Notes: a model not told the origin generated them from the sequence alone. Positions 1 through 8,234 are shown, counted from the stretch's first letter. The stretch is 64,000 bases of DNA from Acidobacteriota bacterium (GCA_013152385.1 JAADGL010000053.1:1-64000), one strand, 5' to 3'. Made by a program: numbers and translations.

Positions 1-57
1 ACTCTACCCCAGCCACCGCCCCAATGCAAGCCTTTTCTTTTATTATTTGCCTGTCCC

Positions 58-147
58 CATTCTGCATTCCATTCTGCATTCTATTCTGCATTCCCCCGCT
101 TTTTCTGGCTTTCCTTTCTGGCTTTTGTCCCCTTTCTGGCTTTTAGC
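58..147. repeat. short tandem repeats downstream of the orphan membrane gene
   Basis: Two neighbouring low-complexity arrays. The first (about 58-94) has three near-identical units around ATTCTGCATTC. The second (about 100-145) has three units around TTTCTGGCTTT at roughly 15-16 bp spacing. They lie just 3' of the leftward gene ending at 157, so they would be in its 3' region if transcribed. A related mix of AGAATAC-type and AGCCCAGAAAGGG-type words recurs at 61,255-61,310. Function unknown. Confidence 0.75.
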
Positions 148-156
148 CAATATTCC

Positions 157-864
157 CTATCTGCAAGGTTTTTTCTGCTTTAGTCCATGACCATAATAAA
201 CAGCTATAAATAGCATTATTAACAAAAAAGACGCTATTAAAAGCAGTGAAAGCAAATTTTGGAAAGAGAGAGACATTATTCCATGCCATATTTGCTGCAC
301 GCTCTGCTTCAACTGAGAGCGGTCATAGAGACGATATCTAACTACTAGAGCTGTAGCCAAGGAAGATGACATTAGAACAAGACAAACCACACCGACAGTC
401 TTACCTTTTGAATCTCCAGATGACATTATTATTAGAATTATCGTTGTAAATGCCCACAAATATATAGAAAGCAAAAATTTTATACTAGTTGTTGAGTAAT
501 CTTTGGAAAGAAGAAGGAGAAGTACCTGAACTACACCCGCTAGAAAAATCGGCAATATTCTTTCGGAACGACCATTGATCAACTCACTTACAATCTCTTT
601 TGTTCTATCTATACACTCAATTATTTGATTAAATAGATAGATTCCTATTGACCCAAGAACAAGGATCACTAAAATTGGCCCAGTTACTCCAACTATGATA
701 CCAAGAATATTCAAAACTATATTGAATAACCCGACAACAAAGTTAGATAATGACAATGATATATTAATAAATGCAATGAAAAATTTAATAATAAAAGTTA
801 TTCCAAATATGCTGACAATTATTACAATTATATCACGTAGTATATGCCTTAAATTATCATCCAT
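157..864 (-). CDS. polytopic membrane protein of unknown function, AT-rich
   Basis: 235-residue protein that I do not recognise. It has about seven hydrophobic spans, roughly residues 10-30, 35-57, 60-80, 103-121, 127-147, 155-177 and 205-227, with a charged stretch near residues 85-102. No signal peptide, catalytic motif or known domain is visible. The ATG is preceded by a GAGGTAAG-like ribosome-binding site. Base use differs sharply from the rest of the window: the gene is clearly AT-rich, with many ATA/TTA codons, while neighbours favour C/G in third positions. It stands alone between repeat-rich non-coding DNA on both sides, and about 35 bp upstream of its start lies a GTTAGCC sequence at the end of an attC-like inverted repeat. 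Lateral acquisition, perhaps as a gene cassette, is an inference. The reading frame itself is well supported by length and membrane-protein composition. Confidence 0.7.
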   Translation of the reverse strand: MDDNLRHILRDIIVIIVSIFGITFIIKFFIAFINISLSLSNFVVGLFNIVLNILGIIVGVTGPILVILVLGSIGIYLFNQIIECIDRTKEIVSELINGRSERILPIFLAGVVQVLLLLLSKDYSTTSIKFLLSIYLWAFTTIILIIMSSGDSKGKTVGVVCLVLMSSSLATALVVRYRLYDRSQLKQSVQQIWHGIMSLSFQNLLSLLLIASFLLIMLFIAVYYGHGLKQKKPCR

Positions 865-898
865 ATCTTACCTCATCTTACTTCTTGTGCAGAATTCT

Positions 899-1047
899 GG
901 CTAACGGCCTGCGGATCAGTGGCAGGAGAAAATGCGAGACTTCTCGCATTGACGACTGTCCGCTGCATACGCTTGATGAACGGCGCAAAGCGCCGGGCAG
1001 CAAGTGGATGGTAATCCGCAGGCCGATGAACGGGCGCAAAGCGTCCG
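899..1047 (-). repeat. attC-like inverted repeat with internal hairpins
   Basis: An 11-bp perfect inverted repeat (GGCCTGCGGAT at 906-916, ATCCGCAGGCC at 1013-1023) encloses two hairpins: AATGCGAGA/TCTCGCATT at about 932-951, and GGCGC-AAA-GCGCC near 982-994. The motif GATGAACGG(G)CGCAAAGCG occurs twice, at 975 and 1024. Read on the minus strand, the outer boxes are GTTCATC and GTTAGCC, each one mismatch from the integron attC consensus boxes RYYYAAC and GTTRRRY. The roughly 130-bp length is in the attC range. The minus-strand gene at 157-864 starts just beyond the GTTAGCC end, as in a gene cassette. No integrase gene is in the window and the match is imperfect. Confidence 0.4.
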
Positions 1048-1687
1048 GTCATCATATTTATTAAGCCGCTGCGATATAATTAGAAGTTCTCCCGATAAAT
1101 ACAGTGATTTGTGCCGTACAGTGATCGGTTGCCCTGCAATTTGCGGCATAATCCGGGGATTTGTCCGAATATACGCATGCGGTATAAAAACGGTTCCGAT
1201 TATCCCGGTTGAATGAATCAACCCGGCTGCCAAAATCGCGTCTAAGCACTGCCCTCCTTTTCTTTCTTACATTCAATTTATACCCGGATCGGGGTGCCGT
1301 CAAGTGGAAAAATGATAATTTTTACTTTATTTTCTTTGAATTGTGTATATTTTTTAGAAAATTGGACTGCGGAGCCCGCCATCTCCTCCCCCTCTTTCCT
1401 TTTCCCTGGCCTGCGAAGCAGCCGGGACTGGAAACTTCAATTAAAAGTATACAATTCCATATTTTCGTTCCCGGGCGGGAGCGGGCAGCTTCGGTGCCCG
1501 CGCACCAACCAGGGGAACGAGACGCGACGGATTGGGCCAGATGTGTGCGTTCGCTTCCGGAATGCAGGAGGAGCAGTACGTCGGTACGCGACGAGAAATG
1601 GAGGGAGTGAACGCGCGCAGATGGCCCGGGACTTGAGCGTCCGGCGAAAGGAGGGGGAGGCGTGCCGGTAACTGCCAATTTACCAAA
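1048..1687. other. long non-coding stretch without a convincing gene
   Basis: Short overlapping ORFs occur on both strands, but none has a good ribosome-binding site, recognisable protein sequence or consistent codon use. The first part is of mixed composition. Positions 1,300-1,375 are AT-rich, and 1,370-1,680 are GC-rich with several potential stems, such as a GCGGGCA/TGCCCGC hairpin near 1,482-1,502 inside a CGTTCCC/GGGAACG outer stem, and CGTCG/CGACG near 1,578-1,592. It also contains one copy of a 49-bp dispersed repeat (1,408-1,456). A structured RNA is possible, but I could not match it to a known class. Confidence 0.5.
1408..1456 (+). repeat. 49-bp dispersed repeat, copy A
   Basis: This segment aligns without gaps to 61,361-61,409 on the opposite strand with 9 mismatches in 49 positions. 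The best-conserved core is AGCCGGGACTGG followed by a TCAATTAA block. Both copies lie in gene-free DNA and both follow a pyrimidine-rich tract on the same relative strand. The role is unknown. Confidence 0.75.
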
Positions 1688-1815
1688 GAACCCGCATTTC
1701 ATAAAACGCAGTTTTATGAAATCGGAACTTTCTTGAAGCAGGTCATTGAGTCTGCTCAATATGAGCTGCTTCAAGAAAGTTCCGCACTGCCGGCGAAAGT
1801 CGGCAGTGCGGGTTC
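1688..1815. other. 128-bp element of nested and adjacent hairpins
   Basis: Almost every base can pair. An outer stem GAACCCG (1688-1694) pairs with CGGGTTC (1809-1815). Inside it are hairpin 1 with a 12-bp stem (1696-1707/1711-1722, loop GCA), hairpin 2 with a 19-bp perfect stem (1723-1741/1766-1784) that itself encloses ATTGAG/CTCAAT (1745-1750/1755-1760), and hairpin 3 CACTGCCG/CGGCAGTG (1785-1792/1801-1808). Hairpin 3 could extend to 11 bp at the cost of the outer stem and the base of hairpin 2, giving an alternative fold. It sits 69 bp beyond the stop of the leftward efflux operon. No T-run follows on either strand, so it is not a simple intrinsic terminator. A mobile palindromic element, a structured RNA or an operon-end processing site are all possible. 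Confidence 0.85.
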
Positions 1816-1883
1816 AGACATCTAATTTCCGAATCTCCGGTTCACTGTCACCTGTTTACCCGGTAAAGCGGCACACCGCTTTT

Positions 1884-2177
1884 CTATATTTCCTCCACCG
1901 GGACGGTGAAGATTTTGAGGCCTTCTTCCGGAAATTCTTCTTTCATTTTTTTCAGTTCCGTGGACAGAAGGCCAAGTTTTTCGCTGTCTTCGATGACAAG
2001 CAGCATGTTGTTCAGGTCCGGGTACACGGAGGTTCCCAGATGAAATCCGGTTTTGCACCCCTTCCCTTTCACTTCTTCCAGCTCGGTGAAGCCGCAGATG
2101 TCCATTTTGTCCAGAAGTCCGTGAACCGCGGTGTCTAATATGTTATTGTACACGGCGATGAGCATCCGGTTTTTCAT
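1884..2177 (-). CDS. small PII-like protein of the efflux operon
   Basis: 97-residue cytosolic protein. The predicted alternation of strands and helices, the opening KNRMLIAVYNN strand and a final strand ending in FTVPVEEI resemble the ferredoxin-like PII/CutA fold. Small PII-like proteins (for example the DUF3240 type) are known beside RND efflux genes, so I infer a regulatory or ligand-sensing role for the pump. The ATG overlaps the RND pump stop codon by 4 bp (ATGA), so translation is probably coupled. It is the last gene of the operon. No nucleotide-binding T-loop motif of classical GlnB is visible. The family call is moderate and the function is inferred from context. Confidence 0.6.
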   Translation of the reverse strand: MKNRMLIAVYNNILDTAVHGLLDKMDICGFTELEEVKGKGCKTGFHLGTSVYPDLNNMLLVIEDSEKLGLLSTELKKMKEEFPEEGLKIFTVPVEEI

Positions 2178-5100
2178 GATACCGCCTCCTTTTTCCGTTC
2201 AAACAGGTAGTATACGGTGGGCACCAGCACCAGTGTGATGAGGGTGGATACTGTTAATCCGCCGATAACGGTGATGCCCAGCTGGTTCCACATTTCAGCG
2301 CCCTGGGCCCGGCTCACCGCCATGGGCACGGTGCCGCCGATGGTGGTGATGGTGGTCATGAGCACCGGCCTGAGCCGGCTGTGCCCCGCTTCCACTACGG
2401 CGTCCACCAGTTTTCTGCCCCTGGCCCTCAGCAGGTTGACGTAGTCAATGAGAACGATGGCGTTGTTGACCACAATTCCCATGAGCATGACCACTCCGAT
2501 GAAGGAGATTAAGGACAGCGGTGTCCGGGTCAGTACGAAGGCGAGGATGACACCGGTGAAGGTGAAGGGGATGGAGAACATGATGATGAAGGGCTGTTTC
2601 AGCGATTCAAACTGCGCCGCCATGACCATGTATACGAGAATGATGCCGAGAATGAGCAGCAGTGTAAGGGTTTTGAATGCTTTGACCTGTTCTTCCACGT
2701 CTCCACCGAATTTGTAGTAGTAGCCCGGCGGCATGTTGTAGCGCGCCAGTCTTTTTTTCAGCAGTTTGGTAGCCTGCCCCAGGGAGGTGTGAAAGAGCGA
2801 GGCTTCCACTTTTACCACCCGTTCCCGGTTGATCCGTTCGATTTTCACCGGGCCGCCCCGGTCTTTGAAGGTGACCAGGTCCGCCAGTGTGATGGTCCCG
2901 CCGTTCGGGGTGGGAATTTTTATCCGCTGGAGGTCGTTGTAGCGGGTGCGGAATTCCGGTTTCAGCCGGACAAAGATGTCAAAGTCTTTGCCGCTGTCCC
3001 GGAATTTCGAGGCTTTGTAGCCGTAGAAGGATGCCCGGAGAATTCTTGCCACATCTGCCGCGGAGAGGCCGGCAAGGGCCAGTTTTGACCGGTCCAGCTG
3101 CAGCCAGATTTCCGGCCGGGGTTTTTCTACTGTTGTGGTGACGTCCACAAGGCCGGGGACTTTTTCCATGATTTTTTGAATGTCACCGGCGATTTTTCCC
3201 AGTTTTGAGAGGTCGTCGCCGTAGAGTTCCAGGGAAACCGGTTTGCCCTGGGAGGAGAAAAAGATTTTCTGGTACGCGCTCATGGCGCTGACGGAGAGTT
3301 TTTCAATTCCCGGTATTTTTTTCAGCGCGTTCCGCATGACGTTGGCGATTTCTTTGGCGGAACGCTTCCGTTTGGTTTTGTCCACGAGTTTGGCGCCGGA
3401 CTGGATGATGTAGGTGCCTTCTTCAAAGCCAAGGGCGTTTCCCGCCCCTTTTTCGGTCCGGCCCGCAAAAACGTAAGCGTGCTCTCGTTCCGGGACCAGT
3501 TTGGCGTATAAGTCCATGACTTTTTTCGCAATTCTCGCCGATTCTTCCAGCCGGACTTTCTGGTTTAATTCAATGTTGATGCTCAATTCCCCGTTGTCCG
3601 CTTCCGGGAGAAATTGTGTCCCCACCATGGGTACCAGAAACAGCACTGCCACAAAGATTACAATAGCAATCAGCACTGTCCGCCACGGATGCCCTACGCC
3701 TTTTCCCAGAAGCCGGCCGTAGGCGTCTTCCACTTTTGTGTAGAAACGGTCCACCATGTCCTGGAACCGGTGCCGCCCTTCCCCCGGCATGGAGAGAAAG
3801 CGGGAGTTGAGCATGGGGGTCAGCGACAGTGAGGTGAAGAGGGATGCCAGCAGGGTAACGGTGACAATGACTGCCAGCTGCCCGAAGATGATTTTTGTGA
3901 TTCCGGTGGTGAAAATCATGGGCAGAAATACGATGACGGTGGTCAGGGTGGAGGCGGAAATCGCCATTCCCATTTCCGACGCGCCGTTGATTGCCGCTTT
4001 TTCCCGGAAACGGGCGCCTTTTTCCAGTTTTTTCATGGTGTTTTCCACAATGACAATGGCGTTATCCACCACCATTCCGATGGCAATGACCAGTGACATC
4101 AGCGAGATGACGTTGATGGTGTAGCCCAGCAGGAACATGGCGGCAATGGCCATAATCAGGGAAAACGGGATGGTCAGGGATACAATCAGCGAGGAGCGGA
4201 AGCTGCCGAGAAAGAGAAATGTTACCAGAATCACCAGAAGGCCGCCATAGAGCAGGCTGGTTCTCAGGTTGGAAATCATGTTTTTGATGCTGTCTTTGGT
4301 GTTGATGATGGGCTGAATTCCCACATCGGACGGAAGGCGTTTTTTTACTTCCGCCAGTTTCCGCTCCACCGCTTCCACCACTTTCACAGTGTTGGCGCCG
4401 GACTGTTTCTGCACGTACATGACAAGGGATTTGTCTCCGTCGGCATAGCCTCTGCCGATTTCCTCTTTAAATCCGTCAGTTACGGTGGCAACATCCCGGA
4501 TGTACACCGGCTTTCCGTTGAAAACGGTTACCGGGGTATTTCCAATTTCTTTCGCGGATTTGAACCGCGCCGGAAGCCGGAGTTCATACTCCGAGATGCC
4601 GGTTTTGATGCTTCCCAGCGGCAGGTTCAGGTTTTCTTCCTTGATTCGTTTAATCAGGTCAAGGGGGGTCAGATGATATTCCGCCAGTTTTTCCGGGTCA
4701 AATTCCACGTTAATCTGCCGTTTCCGGTTTCCTTCGATTATCACCGCCCCGACGCCGGGGACTTTTTTCAGGTTGTCCGCAACCACGTCTTTTGCCAGCC
4801 GGTTTAACTGGGGATAACTTTCCCGGGCCGTCATTGTCATCACCAGAACCGGCGCCATGGCGGAGTTAAACTTGAAAATCATGGGTTCATCAATATCTTT
4901 GGGCAATTCCCGCTTTGCCAGGTCAATTTTGTCCCGGACATCGCTGGATGCCACATCCAGGTTTACCCCCCAGTTAAATTTGCAGGTAATGATTGAGATG
5001 TTGTCTTTGGATGTGGAAATCAGTTTGTCCAGATTGTTCACCGAGCTGAGCTCATCTTCCAGAACTTTGGTTACGTCATTTTCCACATCGGTGGCGTTGG

Positions 5101-5260
5101 TGCCGGGGTAAACGGTAATGATGCTGATGGCCGGCGGGTCAATTTTGGGCAGCAAGTCCACCGGCAGCTGAAAGTAGGACACCGCTCCCAGAAGAAGCAG
5201 CGCGAGGAAGAGCATGGTAACCGTTACCGGCCGCCGGACACTGAATTCAGGTAGTTTCAT
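2174..5260 (-). CDS. RND-family multidrug/solute efflux pump, inner-membrane subunit
   Basis: 1028-residue proton-driven exporter of the AcrB/MexF (HAE1) type, usual length for the family. It begins with a cytosolic arm and first membrane span (residues about 11-31), then the first periplasmic pore-domain pair, membrane spans near 330-540, the second periplasmic region and spans near 870-1020. The TM4 motif GMVVDNAIVIVEN carries one aspartate (VDN) rather than the paired VDD of AcrB, and the matching TM10 stretch reads GIVVNNAIVLID without the AcrB-type lysine. This is seen in a sizeable HAE1 subgroup. An AGGGGGAAGGGG ribosome-binding site precedes the ATG. It lies 12 bp downstream of the adaptor and overlaps the PII-like gene by 4 bp. 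Substrate cannot be read from the sequence. Confidence 0.95.
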   Translation of the reverse strand: MKLPEFSVRRPVTVTMLFLALLLLGAVSYFQLPVDLLPKIDPPAISIITVYPGTNATDVENDVTKVLEDELSSVNNLDKLISTSKDNISIITCKFNWGVNLDVASSDVRDKIDLAKRELPKDIDEPMIFKFNSAMAPVLVMTMTARESYPQLNRLAKDVVADNLKKVPGVGAVIIEGNRKRQINVEFDPEKLAEYHLTPLDLIKRIKEENLNLPLGSIKTGISEYELRLPARFKSAKEIGNTPVTVFNGKPVYIRDVATVTDGFKEEIGRGYADGDKSLVMYVQKQSGANTVKVVEAVERKLAEVKKRLPSDVGIQPIINTKDSIKNMISNLRTSLLYGGLLVILVTFLFLGSFRSSLIVSLTIPFSLIMAIAAMFLLGYTINVISLMSLVIAIGMVVDNAIVIVENTMKKLEKGARFREKAAINGASEMGMAISASTLTTVIVFLPMIFTTGITKIIFGQLAVIVTVTLLASLFTSLSLTPMLNSRFLSMPGEGRHRFQDMVDRFYTKVEDAYGRLLGKGVGHPWRTVLIAIVIFVAVLFLVPMVGTQFLPEADNGELSINIELNQKVRLEESARIAKKVMDLYAKLVPEREHAYVFAGRTEKGAGNALGFEEGTYIIQSGAKLVDKTKRKRSAKEIANVMRNALKKIPGIEKLSVSAMSAYQKIFFSSQGKPVSLELYGDDLSKLGKIAGDIQKIMEKVPGLVDVTTTVEKPRPEIWLQLDRSKLALAGLSAADVARILRASFYGYKASKFRDSGKDFDIFVRLKPEFRTRYNDLQRIKIPTPNGGTITLADLVTFKDRGGPVKIERINRERVVKVEASLFHTSLGQATKLLKKRLARYNMPPGYYYKFGGDVEEQVKAFKTLTLLLILGIILVYMVMAAQFESLKQPFIIMFSIPFTFTGVILAFVLTRTPLSLISFIGVVMLMGIVVNNAIVLIDYVNLLRARGRKLVDAVVEAGHSRLRPVLMTTITTIGGTVPMAVSRAQGAEMWNQLGITVIGGLTVSTLITLVLVPTVYYLFERKKEAVS

Positions 5261-5272
5261 CCCCTTCCCCCT

Positions 5273-6355
5273 TTATTTCACAATGGAGACAGGTGTGCCG
5301 GTTTTCAACAGCCCCATTCCCCGGATTACGACTTTATCCCCGGTATCAAGCCCGCTCAGCACTTCCTGCACATTTCCCTGAATCCGCCCCAGTTTCAGCA
5401 TCCGCTTCACCGCCCGGTTGTCTTTTCCGACAGTGAAGCAGTAGTACACGCCGGTGGCGGGAAGCCGCAGCAGGCCGTCCCTGTCCACCGCCGGCGCAGT
5501 GTCGGAACCCGCGATGATTTTGACTTTGCAGAACATTCCGGGACGGATGCTGCCGTCTTTGTTGTCCAGCAGAATTTCCACTTTGCCGCTTCTTGTGGCC
5601 GGGTCCAGGGAAGACGACACCGCATTTACCACAGCTTTCAGTTTCCGGTTCAGGGCGGGAATGGAAACAATTGCCGCCGCCCCTTTTTTCATCAACGGCA
5701 GCAGTTTTTCTCCGACAGAAGAAAGCACTTTTACCTGTTTCAGGTCGTCCACAACAAAAAGCGGCTTTCCGCCCCCCGCCACAGACCCGGCATCCAGCGC
5801 GCGCATGGAAACCTGCCCGTTGATCGGGGATTTAACATAATAGTCTGCCAGCCTTGCCTTCAACGCGTCATATTGCCCCTTCAACTGCTTTTTTGTCTCC
5901 GCAGTGGCTTTCAATTCCGCCTGAATTGACTCCAGCCGGTGTTTTGAAACCGCATCCTGTTCATAAAGACGCTGAAACCGTGCCGCATCCGCCTGCAAAA
6001 GAGACAGCTTTGCTTCCACCGCCCCCATTGCACCCCGGATGGAGGCCAGCTGCTGATTCACCGCCCGATGGTCCACCACAGCGAGAACCTGTCCGGCTTT
6101 CACACTGTCGCCGATATCCGCTTTCATTGCGGTTATTACGCCGCCCACAGTGGGCACCACAATGGCCCGCTTCACCGGAACGATTTCTCCGGTTCGCTCT
6201 TCACTGATATCAAAAGCCATTTCCTTTACACTCACCACTGAAACCGGCACCGCCGCCTGCTTCTCCGCAACTGCCTGCTTGTTTCCGCCGCATGCCGCGG
6301 CGAGAAGCAGTACGCTCAATCCTATCCACCCGATTCTGCTCATTCTGCCAGCCAT
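5273..6355 (-). CDS. RND efflux periplasmic adaptor (membrane fusion protein), lipoprotein
   Basis: 360-residue adaptor that would bridge the RND pump to the TolC-like channel. The N-terminus is a lipoprotein signal with lipobox LAAAC, predicting lipidation at Cys22. A biotinyl-lipoyl half with the GDSVKAGQVLAVVD motif follows, then a coiled-coil hairpin (about 95-165), the second lipoyl half (VKSPINGQVS), and beta-barrel and membrane-proximal domains to the end. I chose the ATG at 6,355 rather than the longer frame to 6,415: a GGAGGAGGG site sits just upstream, and this start puts the signal peptide at the N-terminus. The start overlaps the end of the TolC-like gene by 16 bp, indicating translational coupling. 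Confidence 0.93.
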   Translation of the reverse strand: MAGRMSRIGWIGLSVLLLAAACGGNKQAVAEKQAAVPVSVVSVKEMAFDISEERTGEIVPVKRAIVVPTVGGVITAMKADIGDSVKAGQVLAVVDHRAVNQQLASIRGAMGAVEAKLSLLQADAARFQRLYEQDAVSKHRLESIQAELKATAETKKQLKGQYDALKARLADYYVKSPINGQVSMRALDAGSVAGGGKPLFVVDDLKQVKVLSSVGEKLLPLMKKGAAAIVSIPALNRKLKAVVNAVSSSLDPATRSGKVEILLDNKDGSIRPGMFCKVKIIAGSDTAPAVDRDGLLRLPATGVYYCFTVGKDNRAVKRMLKLGRIQGNVQEVLSGLDTGDKVVIRGMGLLKTGTPVSIVK

Positions 6356-7641
6356 GGAAATCCCTCCTCCATATTTTCGGAAAGTAAACGCAGCCGCAGT
6401 CCGGCCGCCCGCCATTCGTCCTCGGCACTGTAAAATCCGGCTTCCGCCTCAGCCCGGAGGGTAATGGCATCGGATAAGTCCACCGACGAAATCAAATGTT
6501 CATTGAATTGGAGCTGTGCCACCCGATAATTTTCATTTGCCGCTTTCAGCCGTCCTTTCAGTGCCGTTACTTTCTTTGCCAAAGCCTGAAACCGGTCTTC
6601 TTCACTGCCGAGCTGTTGACGGATTAACGCTTTCGTGTCCCGCTGCCGGAACTTCGCCGCCTCAGCCTGCAATAGTTCGCTTCTTCGCTGATAGTGGCGT
6701 TGAAATCCGTCAAACAGTTTTAATTTCACCCCCACAAGAAAGGAGGTATTGGAATGGTTGTACACAAAATTATCACTGGTATCCGTGTATTGAACCCGGA
6801 CAAAAAAATGCGGCAGAAAAGCGGAACGGATTTTCTTTGCATTCAACTGATGAATTGTCTCGGAAACTCCGAGAAGTTTCAATTCTTCCCGGTTTTCCAG
6901 TGCCTTTGCCTCGAATTGGCCGCCAGTTCCCGGTTCCGGCAACGGCGCCAGCTTTTTCGCGTCCACATCCGCCCCTGTCAGGCGGGACAGGGCCCGTTCC
7001 GCGGACTGGAGTCCCGCCCGCGCCATGGCGAGCTTCGCGTCCAAACCCGCCGCCAGCGCTTCCAGCCGGTACACATCAGAAGCCGCCACCAGCCCTTCCC
7101 GGTGAAACGCCTTCACCTGCTTTAAATGTTCCGCAGCCGAATGACGGGCGGTTTCCAGCGCGGTGAGCTGTTCCTCCGCTTTCCTTGCGGCTTCGTAAGC
7201 GGCCAGCAGATCCAGGCCGGTCTGACGGATCATTGCGCGGGTTTTGAGCGCCGCCGCGGTATTCCCGGCCCGCGCGGACCGCATCACCGACTTTCTGCCG
7301 CCGAAATCAAAGAGAAGATAATCCAGCGTAATGCTTCCTCTGGTAACATTTTTCTCCGTAAGTGGATATACCAGCGGTTGCGGTGAAAAAGTACCGGCCG
7401 GAATATAGCTTGCCACCGTTTTATCAAAACTCACCCGGGCCCCTTCGGCGTCAAGTTGCGGCAGATAAGCGGAACGAGCCGCCTTCACAAGAGAACGGGC
7501 CGCTTTCTGTCCCGCCCGGGCAGCCTGAATCTGAAGGTTATTATTCACAGATCGGCGGAAAAGCGAGGCAAAATCCACCGCATTTGCCGCAGACACCCCG
7601 AAAATCCATAACAACACCGAAAAAACGGCTGCTTTTCTCAT
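6340..7641 (-). CDS. TolC-like outer-membrane efflux protein
   Basis: 433-residue outer-membrane channel subunit of the TolC/OEP family. A signal peptide with AxA cleavage near residue 21 (SAANA) is followed by two repeats of long alpha-helical coiled-coil segments rich in Ala, Leu, Glu and Arg, separated by short stretches that would form the beta-barrel. Length matches the family. The start ATG overlaps the tetR stop by 4 bp and its end overlaps the adaptor start by 16 bp, so it belongs to the same regulated operon. It would supply the trimeric exit duct for the RND pump. Confidence 0.92.
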   Translation of the reverse strand: MRKAAVFSVLLWIFGVSAANAVDFASLFRRSVNNNLQIQAARAGQKAARSLVKAARSAYLPQLDAEGARVSFDKTVASYIPAGTFSPQPLVYPLTEKNVTRGSITLDYLLFDFGGRKSVMRSARAGNTAAALKTRAMIRQTGLDLLAAYEAARKAEEQLTALETARHSAAEHLKQVKAFHREGLVAASDVYRLEALAAGLDAKLAMARAGLQSAERALSRLTGADVDAKKLAPLPEPGTGGQFEAKALENREELKLLGVSETIHQLNAKKIRSAFLPHFFVRVQYTDTSDNFVYNHSNTSFLVGVKLKLFDGFQRHYQRRSELLQAEAAKFRQRDTKALIRQQLGSEEDRFQALAKKVTALKGRLKAANENYRVAQLQFNEHLISSVDLSDAITLRAEAEAGFYSAEDEWRAAGLRLRLLSENMEEGFPWLAE

Positions 7642-8234
7642 TGAAACGCCTCCACACCCTTAAAATAGAAAGAATAAAGAATCTCCACATCCCGTTCAAC
7701 ATCCGTTTCCCTTCCGAACAGCATATTAAAAGTCATTAAATTTCCAATAAATTCATGAAAAAGATAGGACAGAAGCCGGCGTTCCTTCTGAATTCCCATT
7801 TCCGCCAGGAGCTTTTCCAGCCGTGTCATTACCCAGTCAAGATGCTCCCGGATAAACCGGCCGTGTGCACTGGCTGCGGAGGGAAATTTGCAATCGGCAA
7901 TCTTCACCTCATTGGCATACATCGTCAACAAAGCCATATTTTCCCGATAAAATATCAATGCCCTGCGAATCATATTGCGGAGCTTCTCTTCCGGGCCGCC
8001 GGGGCCGCTGAGAATCTCCTCCTCCTCCCGGTGAATTCCCCGCACACTTTCCTCAACCACCTTCACTAAAAGCCCCTCTTTGCTGTCAAAATAATTGTAA
8101 AGCGTCCCTTTGGCAACGCCGCAGAATGCCGCCAGCTTGTCCATGGTGAATTCGGAAAATCCGTTTGTCCCAATCCATTCCCGCGCCTTCTCTAAAATGG
8201 CTCGGCGTTTATGCTCCTCCACATTCAAAACCAT
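7638..8234 (-). CDS. TetR/AcrR-family transcriptional repressor of the efflux operon
   Basis: 198-residue repressor. Residues about 10-55 form the TetR DNA-binding domain with the characteristic helix-turn-helix TMDKLAAFCGVAKGTLYNYF. The rest is an all-helical ligand-binding/dimerisation domain. It is the first gene of the efflux operon, with a GGAGGA ribosome-binding site and a 4-bp overlap with the TolC-like gene. Upstream lies a near-consensus promoter whose spacer and flanks hold three TGAC/GTCA palindromes, so autoregulation of the whole operon is likely. Induction by a pump substrate is the usual behaviour of the family, but the ligand is not predictable. Confidence 0.92.
   Translation of the reverse strand: MVLNVEEHKRRAILEKAREWIGTNGFSEFTMDKLAAFCGVAKGTLYNYFDSKEGLLVKVVEESVRGIHREEEEILSGPGGPEEKLRNMIRRALIFYRENMALLTMYANEVKIADCKFPSAASAHGRFIREHLDWVMTRLEKLLAEMGIQKERRLLSYLFHEFIGNLMTFNMLFGRETDVERDVEILYSFYFKGVEAFQ

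Noticed and set aside
1209-1774. several overlapping ORFs of 80-150 codons in the left intergenic region
   Set aside because: They occur on both strands over the same bases, lack ribosome-binding sites and cross hairpin elements.
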